Below are positions 1 to 6,035 of a stretch of DNA of 11,140 bases, piece after piece (the first letter of the stretch is position 1; each line of letters begins with the position of its first letter). This stretch comes from Erysipelothrix sp. (GTDB taxonomy: Bacteria; Bacillota_I; Bacilli_A; Erysipelotrichales; Erysipelotrichaceae): positions 1-11,140 of the forward strand of contig JAAZGU010000013.1 in NCBI GenBank assembly GCA_012511085.1, in the 5' to 3' direction. The notes beneath the pieces are model-generated. The model was given only the letters and a program-made list of their open reading frames with translations, did not search any database and had not been told where the DNA came from. The translations under genes were made by a program, and so were the position numbers.

Positions 1-482
1 AAATGCGTGAATGTTTCAACTGCTTCTTTTAATAAATCATCAAAGTCAACTGGATAGGTTGCCATTGCGACTTCACGGTCTTGCCAACGCCAACCATCAG
101 GATCACGATCGGCATATATTTCAATGCCATTGCCTTCCACGTCATTTAAATACAAGGCTTCGCTCACAAGATGATCGCCAGCCCCAAATTGAATGTTGTG
201 TTGCACCAAGTGATGGGTGAAGTTCGCTAAATCTCGCCGTTGCGGTAATAAAAAGGCCACATGATACAAACCGGCTGTTGAACGCGGTGATGATACAACT
301 GGTAGTTGTTCCAAAACAAGCAAACCTGTTTTACCATCCGCTGTCAACATAACACGTGTTTCACTTGCTTCCAAGATTGAAAATCCAATAATATTCATGT
401 AGAAATTACGCATTTTTTGTAAGTCATTGACTTTGAGCACAACCTCAGTGACATACTTAATTGGACTCTGATGAAAGCGCAT
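1..482 (-). CDS. catE: CatE-like ring-cleaving dioxygenase (VOC family), 3' end outside window
   Basis: Partial gene: 160 codons are visible from the ATG at 482 and the reading frame runs off the left edge with no stop. The protein belongs to the vicinal oxygen chelate (glyoxalase/extradiol dioxygenase) superfamily and closely resembles, from memory, the N-terminal module of Bacillus CatE, a two-module catechol-2,3-dioxygenase of about 285 residues. Visible hallmarks are the FYMNIIGF strand-helix near residues 27-34, GLYHVAFLLP (71-80) with the probable metal ligand His74, and GDHLVSEALYLND followed by GNGIEIYAD, with the probable ligand Glu121. If the family role holds, it opens catechol-type rings or otherwise removes quinone-related electrophiles in the cytoplasm. 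The start is supported by AGGAGG at 489-494, six bases upstream of the ATG. The divergent catR-like repressor supports the call. A generic VOC protein with another substrate remains possible. Confidence 0.82.
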   Translation of the reverse strand, partial: MRFHQSPIKYVTEVVLKVNDLQKMRNFYMNIIGFSILEASETRVMLTADGKTGLLVLEQLPVVSSPRSTAGLYHVAFLLPQRRDLANFTHHLVQHNIQFGAGDHLVSEALYLNDVEGNGIEIYADRDPDGWRWQDREVAMATYPVDFDDLLKEAVETFTH

Positions 483-506
483 GGGTTACCTCCTACTTAC
501 TTTACA

Positions 507-517
507 ATAGTGACTAT
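507..517. promoter_or_regulatory. Candidate operator palindrome for the divergent regulator
   Basis: ATAGT-G-ACTAT is a perfect 5+1+5 inverted repeat. It overlaps the -10 hexamer of the minus-strand catE promoter (513-518) and its expected transcription start near 506, where a bound repressor would block initiation. A weaker inverted repeat, ACAA-n5-TTGT (524-536), lies in the spacer of the same promoter. HxlR/DUF24 repressors commonly bind short AT-rich dyads in divergent promoters. Assignment to the neighbouring CatR-like protein is inference. Confidence 0.5.
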
Positions 518-541
518 AATATAACAACTTAATTGTGTCAA
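513..541 (-). promoter_or_regulatory. Promoter of the catE-like gene
   Basis: On the minus strand there is a perfect -35 hexamer TTGACA (541-536), a 17-base spacer and a -10 TATAGT (518-513), matching the vegetative sigma-A consensus at 11 of 12 positions. The expected start of transcription is near 506, giving a leader of about 24 bases that contains AGGAGG before the ATG at 482. Such a strong promoter suits a gene held off by a repressor. Confidence 0.8.
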
Positions 542-563
542 TAAATGTGCTTGTGCATTGTTA

Positions 564-592
564 TTAACTTTTAAAATGAAATTGCGTATAAT
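564..592 (+). promoter_or_regulatory. Promoter of the catR-like gene
   Basis: On the plus strand the -10 TATAAT (587-592) is a perfect consensus. Seventeen bases upstream lies TTAACT (564-569), a four-of-six match to the -35 consensus. Transcription would begin near 599, essentially at the Shine-Dalgarno sequence GAGGAGG (599-605), so the 5' leader is very short. This promoter is weaker than the divergent catE promoter and lies well away from the 507-517 palindrome, so the regulator may be expressed constitutively at a modest level. Confidence 0.65.
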
Positions 593-612
593 ACTCACGA
601 GGAGGTTTCATT

Positions 613-918
613 ATGGATGCATCAATTTGCCCTAAATTTGAACAGGCCATGGTTTTGATGAGTCAACGTTGGACAGGCATGATTATCCATCAACTTTTAG
701 ATGGTCCTAAACGTTTCCATGCCTTTGAAACATCACTGGGCATCAGCGCCCGAGTGTTGTCGAAACGTTTAAAAGAATTAGAAAATGCCGGTATCATTCA
801 ACGTCTTGTTTATCCTGAAACTCCTGTTCGAATCGAATACGAACTCACAAAAAAAGGCAAAGCTTTAAAACCAATATTGGATCAAATTGAAACGTGGGCC
901 ACCACGTGGATCAAATAA
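613..918 (+). CDS. catR: CatR/YodB-like HxlR (MarR/DUF24) family redox-sensing repressor
   Basis: A 101-residue winged-helix regulator of the HxlR (DUF24) branch of MarR-type proteins. The order of features is typical: an N-terminal CPKFEQA segment with Cys6, SQRWTGMIIHQLLDGPKRF leading into the helix-turn-helix, ISARVLSKRLKELENAGII as recognition helix and dimer-side segment, and PVRIEYELTKKGKAL as the wing. In Bacillus CatR and YodB, the cysteine at this N-terminal position senses quinones and diamide and releases the DNA when modified. Here Cys6 is the only cysteine, so inactivation would have to be alkylation, mixed disulfide, or a Cys6-Cys6' disulfide across the dimer. It is divergent from the catE-like gene, its probable target. 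The start is supported by GAGGAGG at 599-605, seven bases upstream. The symbol is by resemblance and context. Confidence 0.85.
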   Translation: MDASICPKFEQAMVLMSQRWTGMIIHQLLDGPKRFHAFETSLGISARVLSKRLKELENAGIIQRLVYPETPVRIEYELTKKGKALKPILDQIETWATTWIK

Positions 919-932
919 ACACACGTGTCAAA

Positions 933-967
933 AAAAATAACTTCTCAACGATTGAAAAGTTATTTTT
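933..967. terminator. Bidirectional intrinsic terminator between catR and the PHP gene
   Basis: A long hairpin with 16-base arms (933-948 and 952-967), one mismatch and a CGA loop. The arms begin and end in runs of A and T, so the transcript ends in a U-rich tract in either direction. It lies between two convergent genes, 14 bases after the catR-like stop codon and 3 bases before the end of the minus-strand PHP gene, and probably serves both. Confidence 0.85.
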
Positions 968-970
968 CTT

Positions 971-1741
971 TTATTTAAATTCTATTGCCTCGACTAAATT
1001 AACACCAATTTTATGTAGATAGGCTTGCGCATCCGACCGTGCCTTATCATCAAGCAGATGGTCTGGATCATGCGCATCCACCCCAATGATGGTCACGTTT
1101 TTGTTTTTGGCTGCGATTTCCCAAAATGCAGCTTTTGGATAAGCGTTATCCCCGTAACGGAAGCCACCTAAATTATATTCAAGCGGAACTTGATAATGAT
1201 TCGCTGCTTCACAGAGTGCCTGTGCTGCCGCAAGTGTGTCTTGATTCACAACATTTAACGTCTTAAAATATAAATCCGGATGGGCGAAAATACTATAAAA
1301 TCCAGTTGACATTGCTTCGATTGCATCTTCAACATAATGATCTAACAATAGATCCGGGGCGTGATAATCGCCATAGTAAGTGTGATACGAGATGCGATCA
1401 CGATTATGATTTCCAAATATGATAAAATCGAGCGCGTGTTGTTTTTTAAAATCAACGAGCCAATCAAAACGATCACGAAAGTACTCAGCTTCCAAACCAA
1501 TGTGAATGGTAATCTGATCTTTATATTTTTCTCTTAAAGTCCGCATGGATTGCATGTAGTCATCCATGTCTTCCAGTTCCATACGATACGCTGCTGTTTC
1601 ACCTGGATGTAGTACCCATGGTGAGTGTTCTGACATCCCTAATTCGTCATAACCCGCTTTAATGGCAGCCATCACATAAGCTTCATCACTACCATAAGCG
1701 TGTTTACATCGTGTTGTATGTGTATGATAATTAATCTTCAT
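971..1741 (-). CDS. PHP-domain phosphoesterase, histidinol-phosphatase (HisK/HisJ)-like
   Basis: A 256-residue protein of the PHP (polymerase and histidinol phosphatase) fold. The metal-binding pattern is complete: His6 and His8 in HTHTTRCKH, His14, His39 in SEHSPW, Glu84 in GLEAEYF, His112 in GNHN, His154 in AHPDL, and Asp222/His224 in VDAHDPDH. These would hold a three-metal cluster that hydrolyses a phosphate monoester. Length and motifs best match the class that includes Bacillus histidinol phosphatase HisK, the last phosphatase step of histidine synthesis. No his genes are nearby, so the substrate could instead be another sugar or nucleotide phosphate. The gene starts inside the last codons of truA (11-base overlap), preceded by AAGGAG six bases upstream, so it is probably cotranscribed and translationally coupled. 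It ends at the bidirectional terminator. Family is confident, substrate is not. Confidence 0.85.
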   Translation of the reverse strand: MKINYHTHTTRCKHAYGSDEAYVMAAIKAGYDELGMSEHSPWVLHPGETAAYRMELEDMDDYMQSMRTLREKYKDQITIHIGLEAEYFRDRFDWLVDFKKQHALDFIIFGNHNRDRISYHTYYGDYHAPDLLLDHYVEDAIEAMSTGFYSIFAHPDLYFKTLNVVNQDTLAAAQALCEAANHYQVPLEYNLGGFRYGDNAYPKAAFWEIAAKNKNVTIIGVDAHDPDHLLDDKARSDAQAYLHKIGVNLVEAIEFK

Positions 1742-2468
1742 AATGAACTCCTTCTAATAATAATCCTTGTGGTGGTGCGTTAAAACGACACACCCCCTTT
1801 TGTTTTGCATCCATCATTGATTTGACCTCCGCAATCGTTAAACGCTCACGTCCGATTTCAATGAGGGTACCAACCATCATGCGTACCATATGATGCAAGA
1901 AACCATCACCACAGATGGTAATGATGATCTTCGTGCCCTTTTGAATCAAATCAACATGATGCATGGTTCGTACTTGGTTTTCAATCACCTGCAAGGGTGT
2001 TGCGTTAAATGACGTGAAATCATGGGTTCCATAAAACACATCAAGGGCGGCTCGCATTGCATAAGCGTCTAAATGCTTATTGAACTGATAAACATAATGC
2101 TTTTCAAACACATTGTATGGTCCCGTTTCAATTGTATAGCGATAGGTTTTGAAGCGTGCATCTTTACGTGCATGAAAGTTTTGATTCACCATGACAAGTT
2201 CCGCAACGATGATGTCATCGGGTAATTGATGGTTGAGCATGGTTTTTAAATTGTCAACAGGAATGGTTGTCTCACCGTCAAAATGAAAAACAAAATGTTC
2301 CGCCGATACTTTCGCATCCGTGCGTGAACACCCAACCACTGATACATCATGTTGAAAAATATCCGACAACACTTCTTGAAAGACATGTTGCAGTGTGACG
2401 ACTTCATCTTGGATTTGCCACCCATGATAATGATAGCCTAAAAATGCACAATCAACGCGATACCTCAT
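1731..2468 (-). CDS. truA: tRNA pseudouridine synthase TruA (pseudouridine 38-40)
   Basis: A 245-residue TruA homologue, normal for the family. TruA isomerises uridines 38, 39 and 40 in the anticodon stem of many tRNAs. The catalytic aspartate is Asp51 in CSRTDAKVSA, the active-site tyrosine is probably Tyr109 in KTYRY, and GDGFLHHMVRMMVGTL (187-202) with APPQGLLLEG (231-240) match C-terminal family motifs. The active-site motif is unusual: the family consensus is RTDxGVHA, but here Gly-Val-His is Lys53-Val54-Ser55. The CSRTDA form recalls secondary TruA paralogues seen in clostridia. Its ATG shares an ATGA overlap with the end of ecfT, and its 3' end overlaps the PHP gene by 11 bases. TruA after ecfT is the standard arrangement in Firmicutes. 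Activity is likely but rests on Asp51 despite the altered flank. Confidence 0.93.
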   Translation of the reverse strand: MRYRVDCAFLGYHYHGWQIQDEVVTLQHVFQEVLSDIFQHDVSVVGCSRTDAKVSAEHFVFHFDGETTIPVDNLKTMLNHQLPDDIIVAELVMVNQNFHARKDARFKTYRYTIETGPYNVFEKHYVYQFNKHLDAYAMRAALDVFYGTHDFTSFNATPLQVIENQVRTMHHVDLIQKGTKIIITICGDGFLHHMVRMMVGTLIEIGRERLTIAEVKSMMDAKQKGVCRFNAPPQGLLLEGVHYED

Positions 2469-3265
2469 GCAACGACCGCCAAGGTAATAATGACCCCTAA
2501 AACGAGCATCACCACAACAATCATGATGTAGTCGCGGGTTGTCGCTTTGAGTTGTTTATAGCGTGTGCGTTGTGCTGAGGGCACATACCCGCGCGCTTCC
2601 ATCGCATCCGCTAAGTCTTCTGCCCGTTGAAAGGAAGACACAAACAACGGCACAATCAATGACAATATCCCAACAATCTTTTCTTTAAGTTTGCCTTGTG
2701 CCAAATCGACGCCACGGGATGCCTGCGCCTTCATGATGCGGTCCGTTTCTTCAATCAGAGTTGGGATAAAACGCAGCGCTATCGATATCATCATGGCGAT
2801 TTCATGCGCTGGCACATGGAATCGCTTAAACGGCGATAGTAAATCTTCGATCGCAATCGTTAAGTCAAGTGGTTTTGTGGTTGCGGTTAAAATGGTTGTC
2901 ACCATAATCATAAGCAACAAGCGAATTGAAATATAAAGTGTTTGAAAGACGGCACCACTGTAAATTTTAAACCCATAAATATCAACAAGAACATAGCCTG
3001 TTTTTAATATTAGCACGTTGATGACCAATAAGAAAAACAACATCAGCATCATGGGCTTCATGGCCGTGACAATAAACTTAAAACGTAATTTCGATAACAT
3101 GACAACACTGCCAATGACCAAGGCTAAAAAGCCATAGCCATAAAATCCAGCGGGGATGAAAATTGCGGTCAGTAATATCAACATCCCAATGATTTTATAG
3201 CGTGGATCGAGTTTATGAACGATTGAATCCAGGGGCAAATAACGCCCAAGCGCAATGTTACTCAT
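2465..3265 (-). CDS. ecfT: ECF transporter transmembrane energy-coupling subunit EcfT
   Basis: A 266-residue integral membrane protein. EcfT joins the two ATPases EcfA1 and EcfA2 to interchangeable substrate-binding S components and powers import of vitamins or trace metals. Hydrophobic stretches lie near residues 24-58, 68-88, 105-128 and 243-265, with a long amphipathic cytoplasmic region between them. The two diagnostic coupling motifs are present: ASRG (182-185) and EARG (223-226), which dock into the grooves of the ATPases. No S-component gene is in the window, as expected of a shared (group II) module in which S components are scattered across the genome. It overlaps ecfA2 by 8 bases and truA by 4. 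A run of six G's sits upstream of the ATG as its ribosome site. Confidence 0.95.
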   Translation of the reverse strand: MSNIALGRYLPLDSIVHKLDPRYKIIGMLILLTAIFIPAGFYGYGFLALVIGSVVMLSKLRFKFIVTAMKPMMLMLFFLLVINVLILKTGYVLVDIYGFKIYSGAVFQTLYISIRLLLMIMVTTILTATTKPLDLTIAIEDLLSPFKRFHVPAHEIAMMISIALRFIPTLIEETDRIMKAQASRGVDLAQGKLKEKIVGILSLIVPLFVSSFQRAEDLADAMEARGYVPSAQRTRYKQLKATTRDYIMIVVVMLVLGVIITLAVVA

Positions 3266-4121
3266 GAGAGGCCCCCCTTTGTTTCATCACTTGCTCGACG
3301 ATGTGTTTTAAATCATAGTTGTGAACGTCCAAGTCATAACCTTTTTTCTTGAGCAATTGTTTCAGTTGAATCACTTTTGGGATTTCAATGACTAGCTGTG
3401 ACAAAAACGCTTCATCATTAAAGAAGTTTTCAACAGTGTTTGTGTAAATGACTTCCCCCTCATTTAAAACAACAACATCGTCACAATATTCAAACACATG
3501 CTCCATGTCATGCGTTACTAAACAAATCGTTGTCTTTTGCGTTTCATTTAATTTGCTGAACAACTCCATCATGGCTTTGGCACCTTGTGGATCCAAGCCC
3601 GCGGTTGGCTCATCAAGCACCAAAATTTCGGGGTTGATTGCCAAGATACCCGCAATCGCGGCCCGCCGTTTCTGACCGCCCGACATATCCAAGGGTGATT
3701 TTTCATGCATATCCTGTGTTAAACCGACAATTTCAAGCGCCACTTTCGCCTTTTGATAGGCGACTTCTTTGGTGTCACCAAAATTAAGAGGACCAAATGC
3801 GACATCCTTTAAAATTGTTTCTTCAAATAATTGATACTCTGGGAATTGAAACACCAATCCGACTTGTTGGCGTAATGATTTAAGATTTTTAGGTTTCTCG
3901 GTGGCTTTAATGACACGATCTAAAACATGCACTTCCCCAGCACTTGGAAGCAACAAAGCATTTAAATGTTGCACAAGCGTGGATTTACCACTACCGGTAG
4001 CCCCAATGATGGCTGTGATACGCTCTTTTTTTATGTGAACATTCACATTGCGTAGAGCATCGTAGGCAAAGGGAGTATCAGGTGAATATTCAAAACTTAC
4101 ATTCTTGAAAGTGATGCTCAT
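3258..4121 (-). CDS. ecfA2: ECF transporter ATP-binding subunit EcfA2
   Basis: A 287-residue ABC ATPase, the second nucleotide-binding subunit of the ECF energy-coupling module on the cytoplasmic face of the membrane. Visible motifs are the Walker A GATGSGKST (40-48), the Q-loop Gln92 in VFQFPEYQLFE, the signature MSGGQ (146-150, Met instead of Leu at the first position), Walker B ILVLDE (166-171) followed by PTAGLDP, and the H-loop His204 in VTHDM. The VFQFPEYQLFE Q-loop region and EPTAGLDP ending are typical of EcfA2, while the neighbour has the EcfA1 pattern, so the two form the usual heterodimer. Its ATG overlaps the ecfA1 stop (ATGA at 4118-4121), and its tail overlaps ecfT by 8 bases, which indicates coupled translation in a fixed ratio. 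Confidence 0.96.
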   Translation of the reverse strand: MSITFKNVSFEYSPDTPFAYDALRNVNVHIKKERITAIIGATGSGKSTLVQHLNALLLPSAGEVHVLDRVIKATEKPKNLKSLRQQVGLVFQFPEYQLFEETILKDVAFGPLNFGDTKEVAYQKAKVALEIVGLTQDMHEKSPLDMSGGQKRRAAIAGILAINPEILVLDEPTAGLDPQGAKAMMELFSKLNETQKTTICLVTHDMEHVFEYCDDVVVLNEGEVIYTNTVENFFNDEAFLSQLVIEIPKVIQLKQLLKKKGYDLDVHNYDLKHIVEQVMKQRGASHE

Positions 4122-4924
4122 AATTTATCCACCAACGCTTCCAAAGTATGAATTTCATCGATGTTTACCCCGTGCTTTTTGAATTCATTGACGACCTTCA
4201 CCGTAAATGGCACATCAAGGGCAATGTCCACAAGTTCTTGACTGCGTCTTAAAATTGTTTCTGGTTTTCCATTCATTTGAATCTTAAACTCATTCATCAC
4301 CAATAAATGATCGCAAAATAAGGCTTCTTCAATATCGTGGGTAATTGAAATAATCGTCATTTTTTCATTTTCATAAATCCCACGCACCAAATCGTTGACT
4401 TCCTTTTTTCCTTTTGGATCAAGCATGCTTGTCGCTTCATCTAAAATCAAAATCTCGGGTTTCATAGCCAGTACCCCCGCAATCGCGACACGTTGCTTTT
4501 GTCCACCACTAAGGCGTGTTGGCTCATGATCTAGATAATCTTCCATATTGACCTTCTTGGCATAGTAATGGATAATCTCATCCATGGCTTCGGGTGCAAC
4601 CTGACGATTCTCAAGCCCAAAGGCAATGTCATCGCGCACGGTCGCACCTATAAATTGATTGTCTGGATTTTGAAAAACAATGCCTATTTTACTGCGGATG
4701 TCATCGATCGTCTTTTCATTTAAATCAATACCGTCAATTTCAATTATTCCGGATTTTTTATTCAACAAACCAATAATCAATTTAGCGAGTGAACTTTTTC
4801 CACTGCCATTATGGCCAATAATACAAGTGTAGGATCCCTTCTCAACATCAAAAGAGACGTCATCAACAACGTCTATGATTTGATCATAGCTAAAAGTAAC
4901 ATTTCTTAATTTAATATAAGCCAC
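4118..4924 (-). CDS. ecfA1: ECF transporter ATP-binding subunit EcfA1 (GTG start)
   Basis: A 268-residue ABC ATPase and partner of EcfA2. Motifs are the Walker A GHNGSGKSS (37-45), Gln85 in VFQNPDNQFIG, signature LSGGQ (138-142), Walker B ILILDE (158-163) with ATSMLDP, and the H-loop His196 in ITHDI. The VFQNPDNQ and DEATSMLDP signatures are those of EcfA1 rather than EcfA2. Translation starts at GTG (4924-4922), giving MAYIKLRNVTFSY, a normal N-terminus. AGGAG at 4930-4934 lies five bases upstream and runs into the TAG stop of the preceding gene (TAGGAG), so translation is probably coupled to the unknown anchored protein. The gene overlaps ecfA2 by 4 bases. Together with ecfA2 and ecfT it makes a complete coupling module. 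Confidence 0.96.
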   Translation of the reverse strand: MAYIKLRNVTFSYDQIIDVVDDVSFDVEKGSYTCIIGHNGSGKSSLAKLIIGLLNKKSGIIEIDGIDLNEKTIDDIRSKIGIVFQNPDNQFIGATVRDDIAFGLENRQVAPEAMDEIIHYYAKKVNMEDYLDHEPTRLSGGQKQRVAIAGVLAMKPEILILDEATSMLDPKGKKEVNDLVRGIYENEKMTIISITHDIEEALFCDHLLVMNEFKIQMNGKPETILRRSQELVDIALDVPFTVKVVNEFKKHGVNIDEIHTLEALVDKL

Positions 4925-4932
4925 AACCGCTC

Positions 4933-5397
4933 CTAGCCTTTAATTTCAAATTCACGATACACACCTTCATGAGAACGTGTGATTTGCGCTATGTTTAGCA
5001 CTTCTTTACAAATATCATCGTAGAAGTTTTCAACTTCTTTTTCGATAACAACTTGATGATGTTCGTCCGCTTCTACTAAAAGATAATCGTATTGCTTGAA
5101 TTCACGCACACCATCAAAGAGTTTCGCTTGGCTGGCAAACTGCATGCTATGCACTAACTTTAATTGTTTTTGATCAACAAGCTGTTTTAATAAGATTTTT
5201 ATTCGGCTTTGCCATGTTTGCCTTTCAAAGATGGTGATCAGCGAATACTCTTGATCCATAGTAATTTCAATTGGTTCGTCTTGATCTTCTTCCAATGTGA
5301 TTAAGATCGGTTCTTCATCTTCCTTATTTTTTCGTTTCAACATCATTGCGATAAGGGCTGCCCCTGCAATGACCACTCCTGCTACTATTTTTTTCAT
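4933..5397 (-). CDS. Unknown membrane-anchored protein with acidic linker
   Basis: A 154-residue protein that I do not recognise. Residues 4-20 (IVAGVVIAGAALIAMML) form one hydrophobic segment with no lipobox cysteine and no convincing signal peptidase site, so an uncleaved anchor is likely. Four basic residues follow it (KRKNK, 21-25) against two before it, which by the positive-inside rule places the rest in the cytoplasm, though weakly. Next comes a strongly acidic stretch (26-50) with a small internal repeat: EPILITLEED (29-38) and EPIEITMDQE (41-50). Residues 51-154 look like a compact alpha/beta domain of mixed charge with Cys130 as the only cysteine. Its stop codon forms part of the ecfA1 Shine-Dalgarno sequence, so the two are translated together. 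Its own ribosome site is weak (AAAGG about ten bases upstream). A link to ECF transport is only suggested by position. Confidence 0.8.
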   Translation of the reverse strand: MKKIVAGVVIAGAALIAMMLKRKNKEDEEPILITLEEDQDEPIEITMDQEYSLITIFERQTWQSRIKILLKQLVDQKQLKLVHSMQFASQAKLFDGVREFKQYDYLLVEADEHHQVVIEKEVENFYDDICKEVLNIAQITRSHEGVYREFEIKG

Positions 5398-5422
5398 ATC
5401 ACTATCGCCTTTCTTTCATTTT

Positions 5423-5449
5423 ATTGTATCATAATCGGCTAAAAATCGG
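5423..5449 (-). promoter_or_regulatory. Candidate extended -10 promoter with direct repeats, before the ecf operon
   Basis: In the 57-base gap after the methyltransferase gene, the minus strand has TG-A-TACAAT (5431-5423), an extended -10 element. No recognisable -35 lies 17 bases upstream (AACCGA). Instead, two copies of CCGATT (5449-5444 and 5438-5433) sit 11 bases apart, one helical turn, where an activator could bind. Transcription would start near 5416 and serve the unknown anchored protein, ecfA1, ecfA2, ecfT, truA and the PHP gene. The promoter is plausible; the regulator site is speculative. Confidence 0.45.
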
Positions 5450-5454
5450 TTGAT

Positions 5455-6033
5455 TCATTCTTTTTTCCGTGTAATTTTTAATAAGCCATCGCCGACATCC
5501 ACTAGCTCGACCTGAATATGGTTTAAAGCATGCACGTAGGCTTCAAACTTCGCAATTTTGTTGACCATTTGTCTTAAATTGCGTTTGGTTTTTCCTTGAG
5601 GCATTGCTTTGACAAACCCATGAAAATACATATTGTCCACAAACATAATGCCATCTTGTTTTAAAAATGGAAAGTAACGATCAAAAAACAATTGGTTTTG
5701 ACCTTTAGCTCCATCGATGATAATCACATCGTAAAACTTGTCAACAAGCCAGGTGCGTGCATCCGCACAAATCATATGCACCTGCTTAAGATCAAGCAAG
5801 GCTTTATTCTTCAAGGCTTCTTGATAGCGTGTCTCATCTTTTTCTAAGGTGTCAATGTGAATTTCTGGGCAATGATAGGCAATGCTCAAACTTGAATAAC
5901 CAATCGCTGTCCCAATTTCTAAGACATCTTTGACATAGTGACGATCAATGCTATCAATCAGATAGGCTAAGGTATCATCACTCATGATTGGGATGTTTCT
6001 AGCTAAGGCATTTGCTTTAATTTTATTGAGCAT
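5455..6033 (-). CDS. trmR: SAM-dependent O-methyltransferase, TrmR/YrrM-like (probable tRNA wobble-uridine methylation)
   Basis: A 192-residue class I SAM methyltransferase of the catechol O-methyltransferase-like family. Motif I is VLEIGTAIGYSS (37-48), with acidic Glu64 for the SAM ribose, CADARTWL (89-96) and the metal-ligand regions IIIDGAKGQ (Asp107) and VDNMYFHG (Asp133/Asn134). The GTAIGYSS motif and the NIPIM lead-in resemble Bacillus TrmR (YrrM), which methylates 5-hydroxyuridine to 5-methoxyuridine at tRNA position 34; a small-molecule O-methyltransferase is the alternative. It is about 20 residues shorter than the Bacillus protein, mostly at the N-terminus. A TAA codon directly precedes the ATG in frame, so no longer start exists. 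No Shine-Dalgarno sequence lies upstream; instead a terminator hairpin ends 8 bases before the ATG, unlike most genes here. The gene lies between rplQ and the ecf operon. Confidence 0.85.
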   Translation of the reverse strand: MLNKIKANALARNIPIMSDDTLAYLIDSIDRHYVKDVLEIGTAIGYSSLSIAYHCPEIHIDTLEKDETRYQEALKNKALLDLKQVHMICADARTWLVDKFYDVIIIDGAKGQNQLFFDRYFPFLKQDGIMFVDNMYFHGFVKAMPQGKTKRNLRQMVNKIAKFEAYVHALNHIQVELVDVGDGLLKITRKKE

Positions 6034-6035
6034 TT

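Noticed and set aside
11..220. Plus-strand open frame of 69 codons at the left edge
   Set aside because: It is the antisense shadow of the catE-like gene, with low-complexity composition, no ribosome site and no recognisable domain.
2691..3675. Plus-strand open frames opposite ecfT and ecfA2, and an alternative minus-strand frame inside map (8966-9205)
   Set aside because: Each lies entirely within a well-supported gene in another frame and has no independent evidence.
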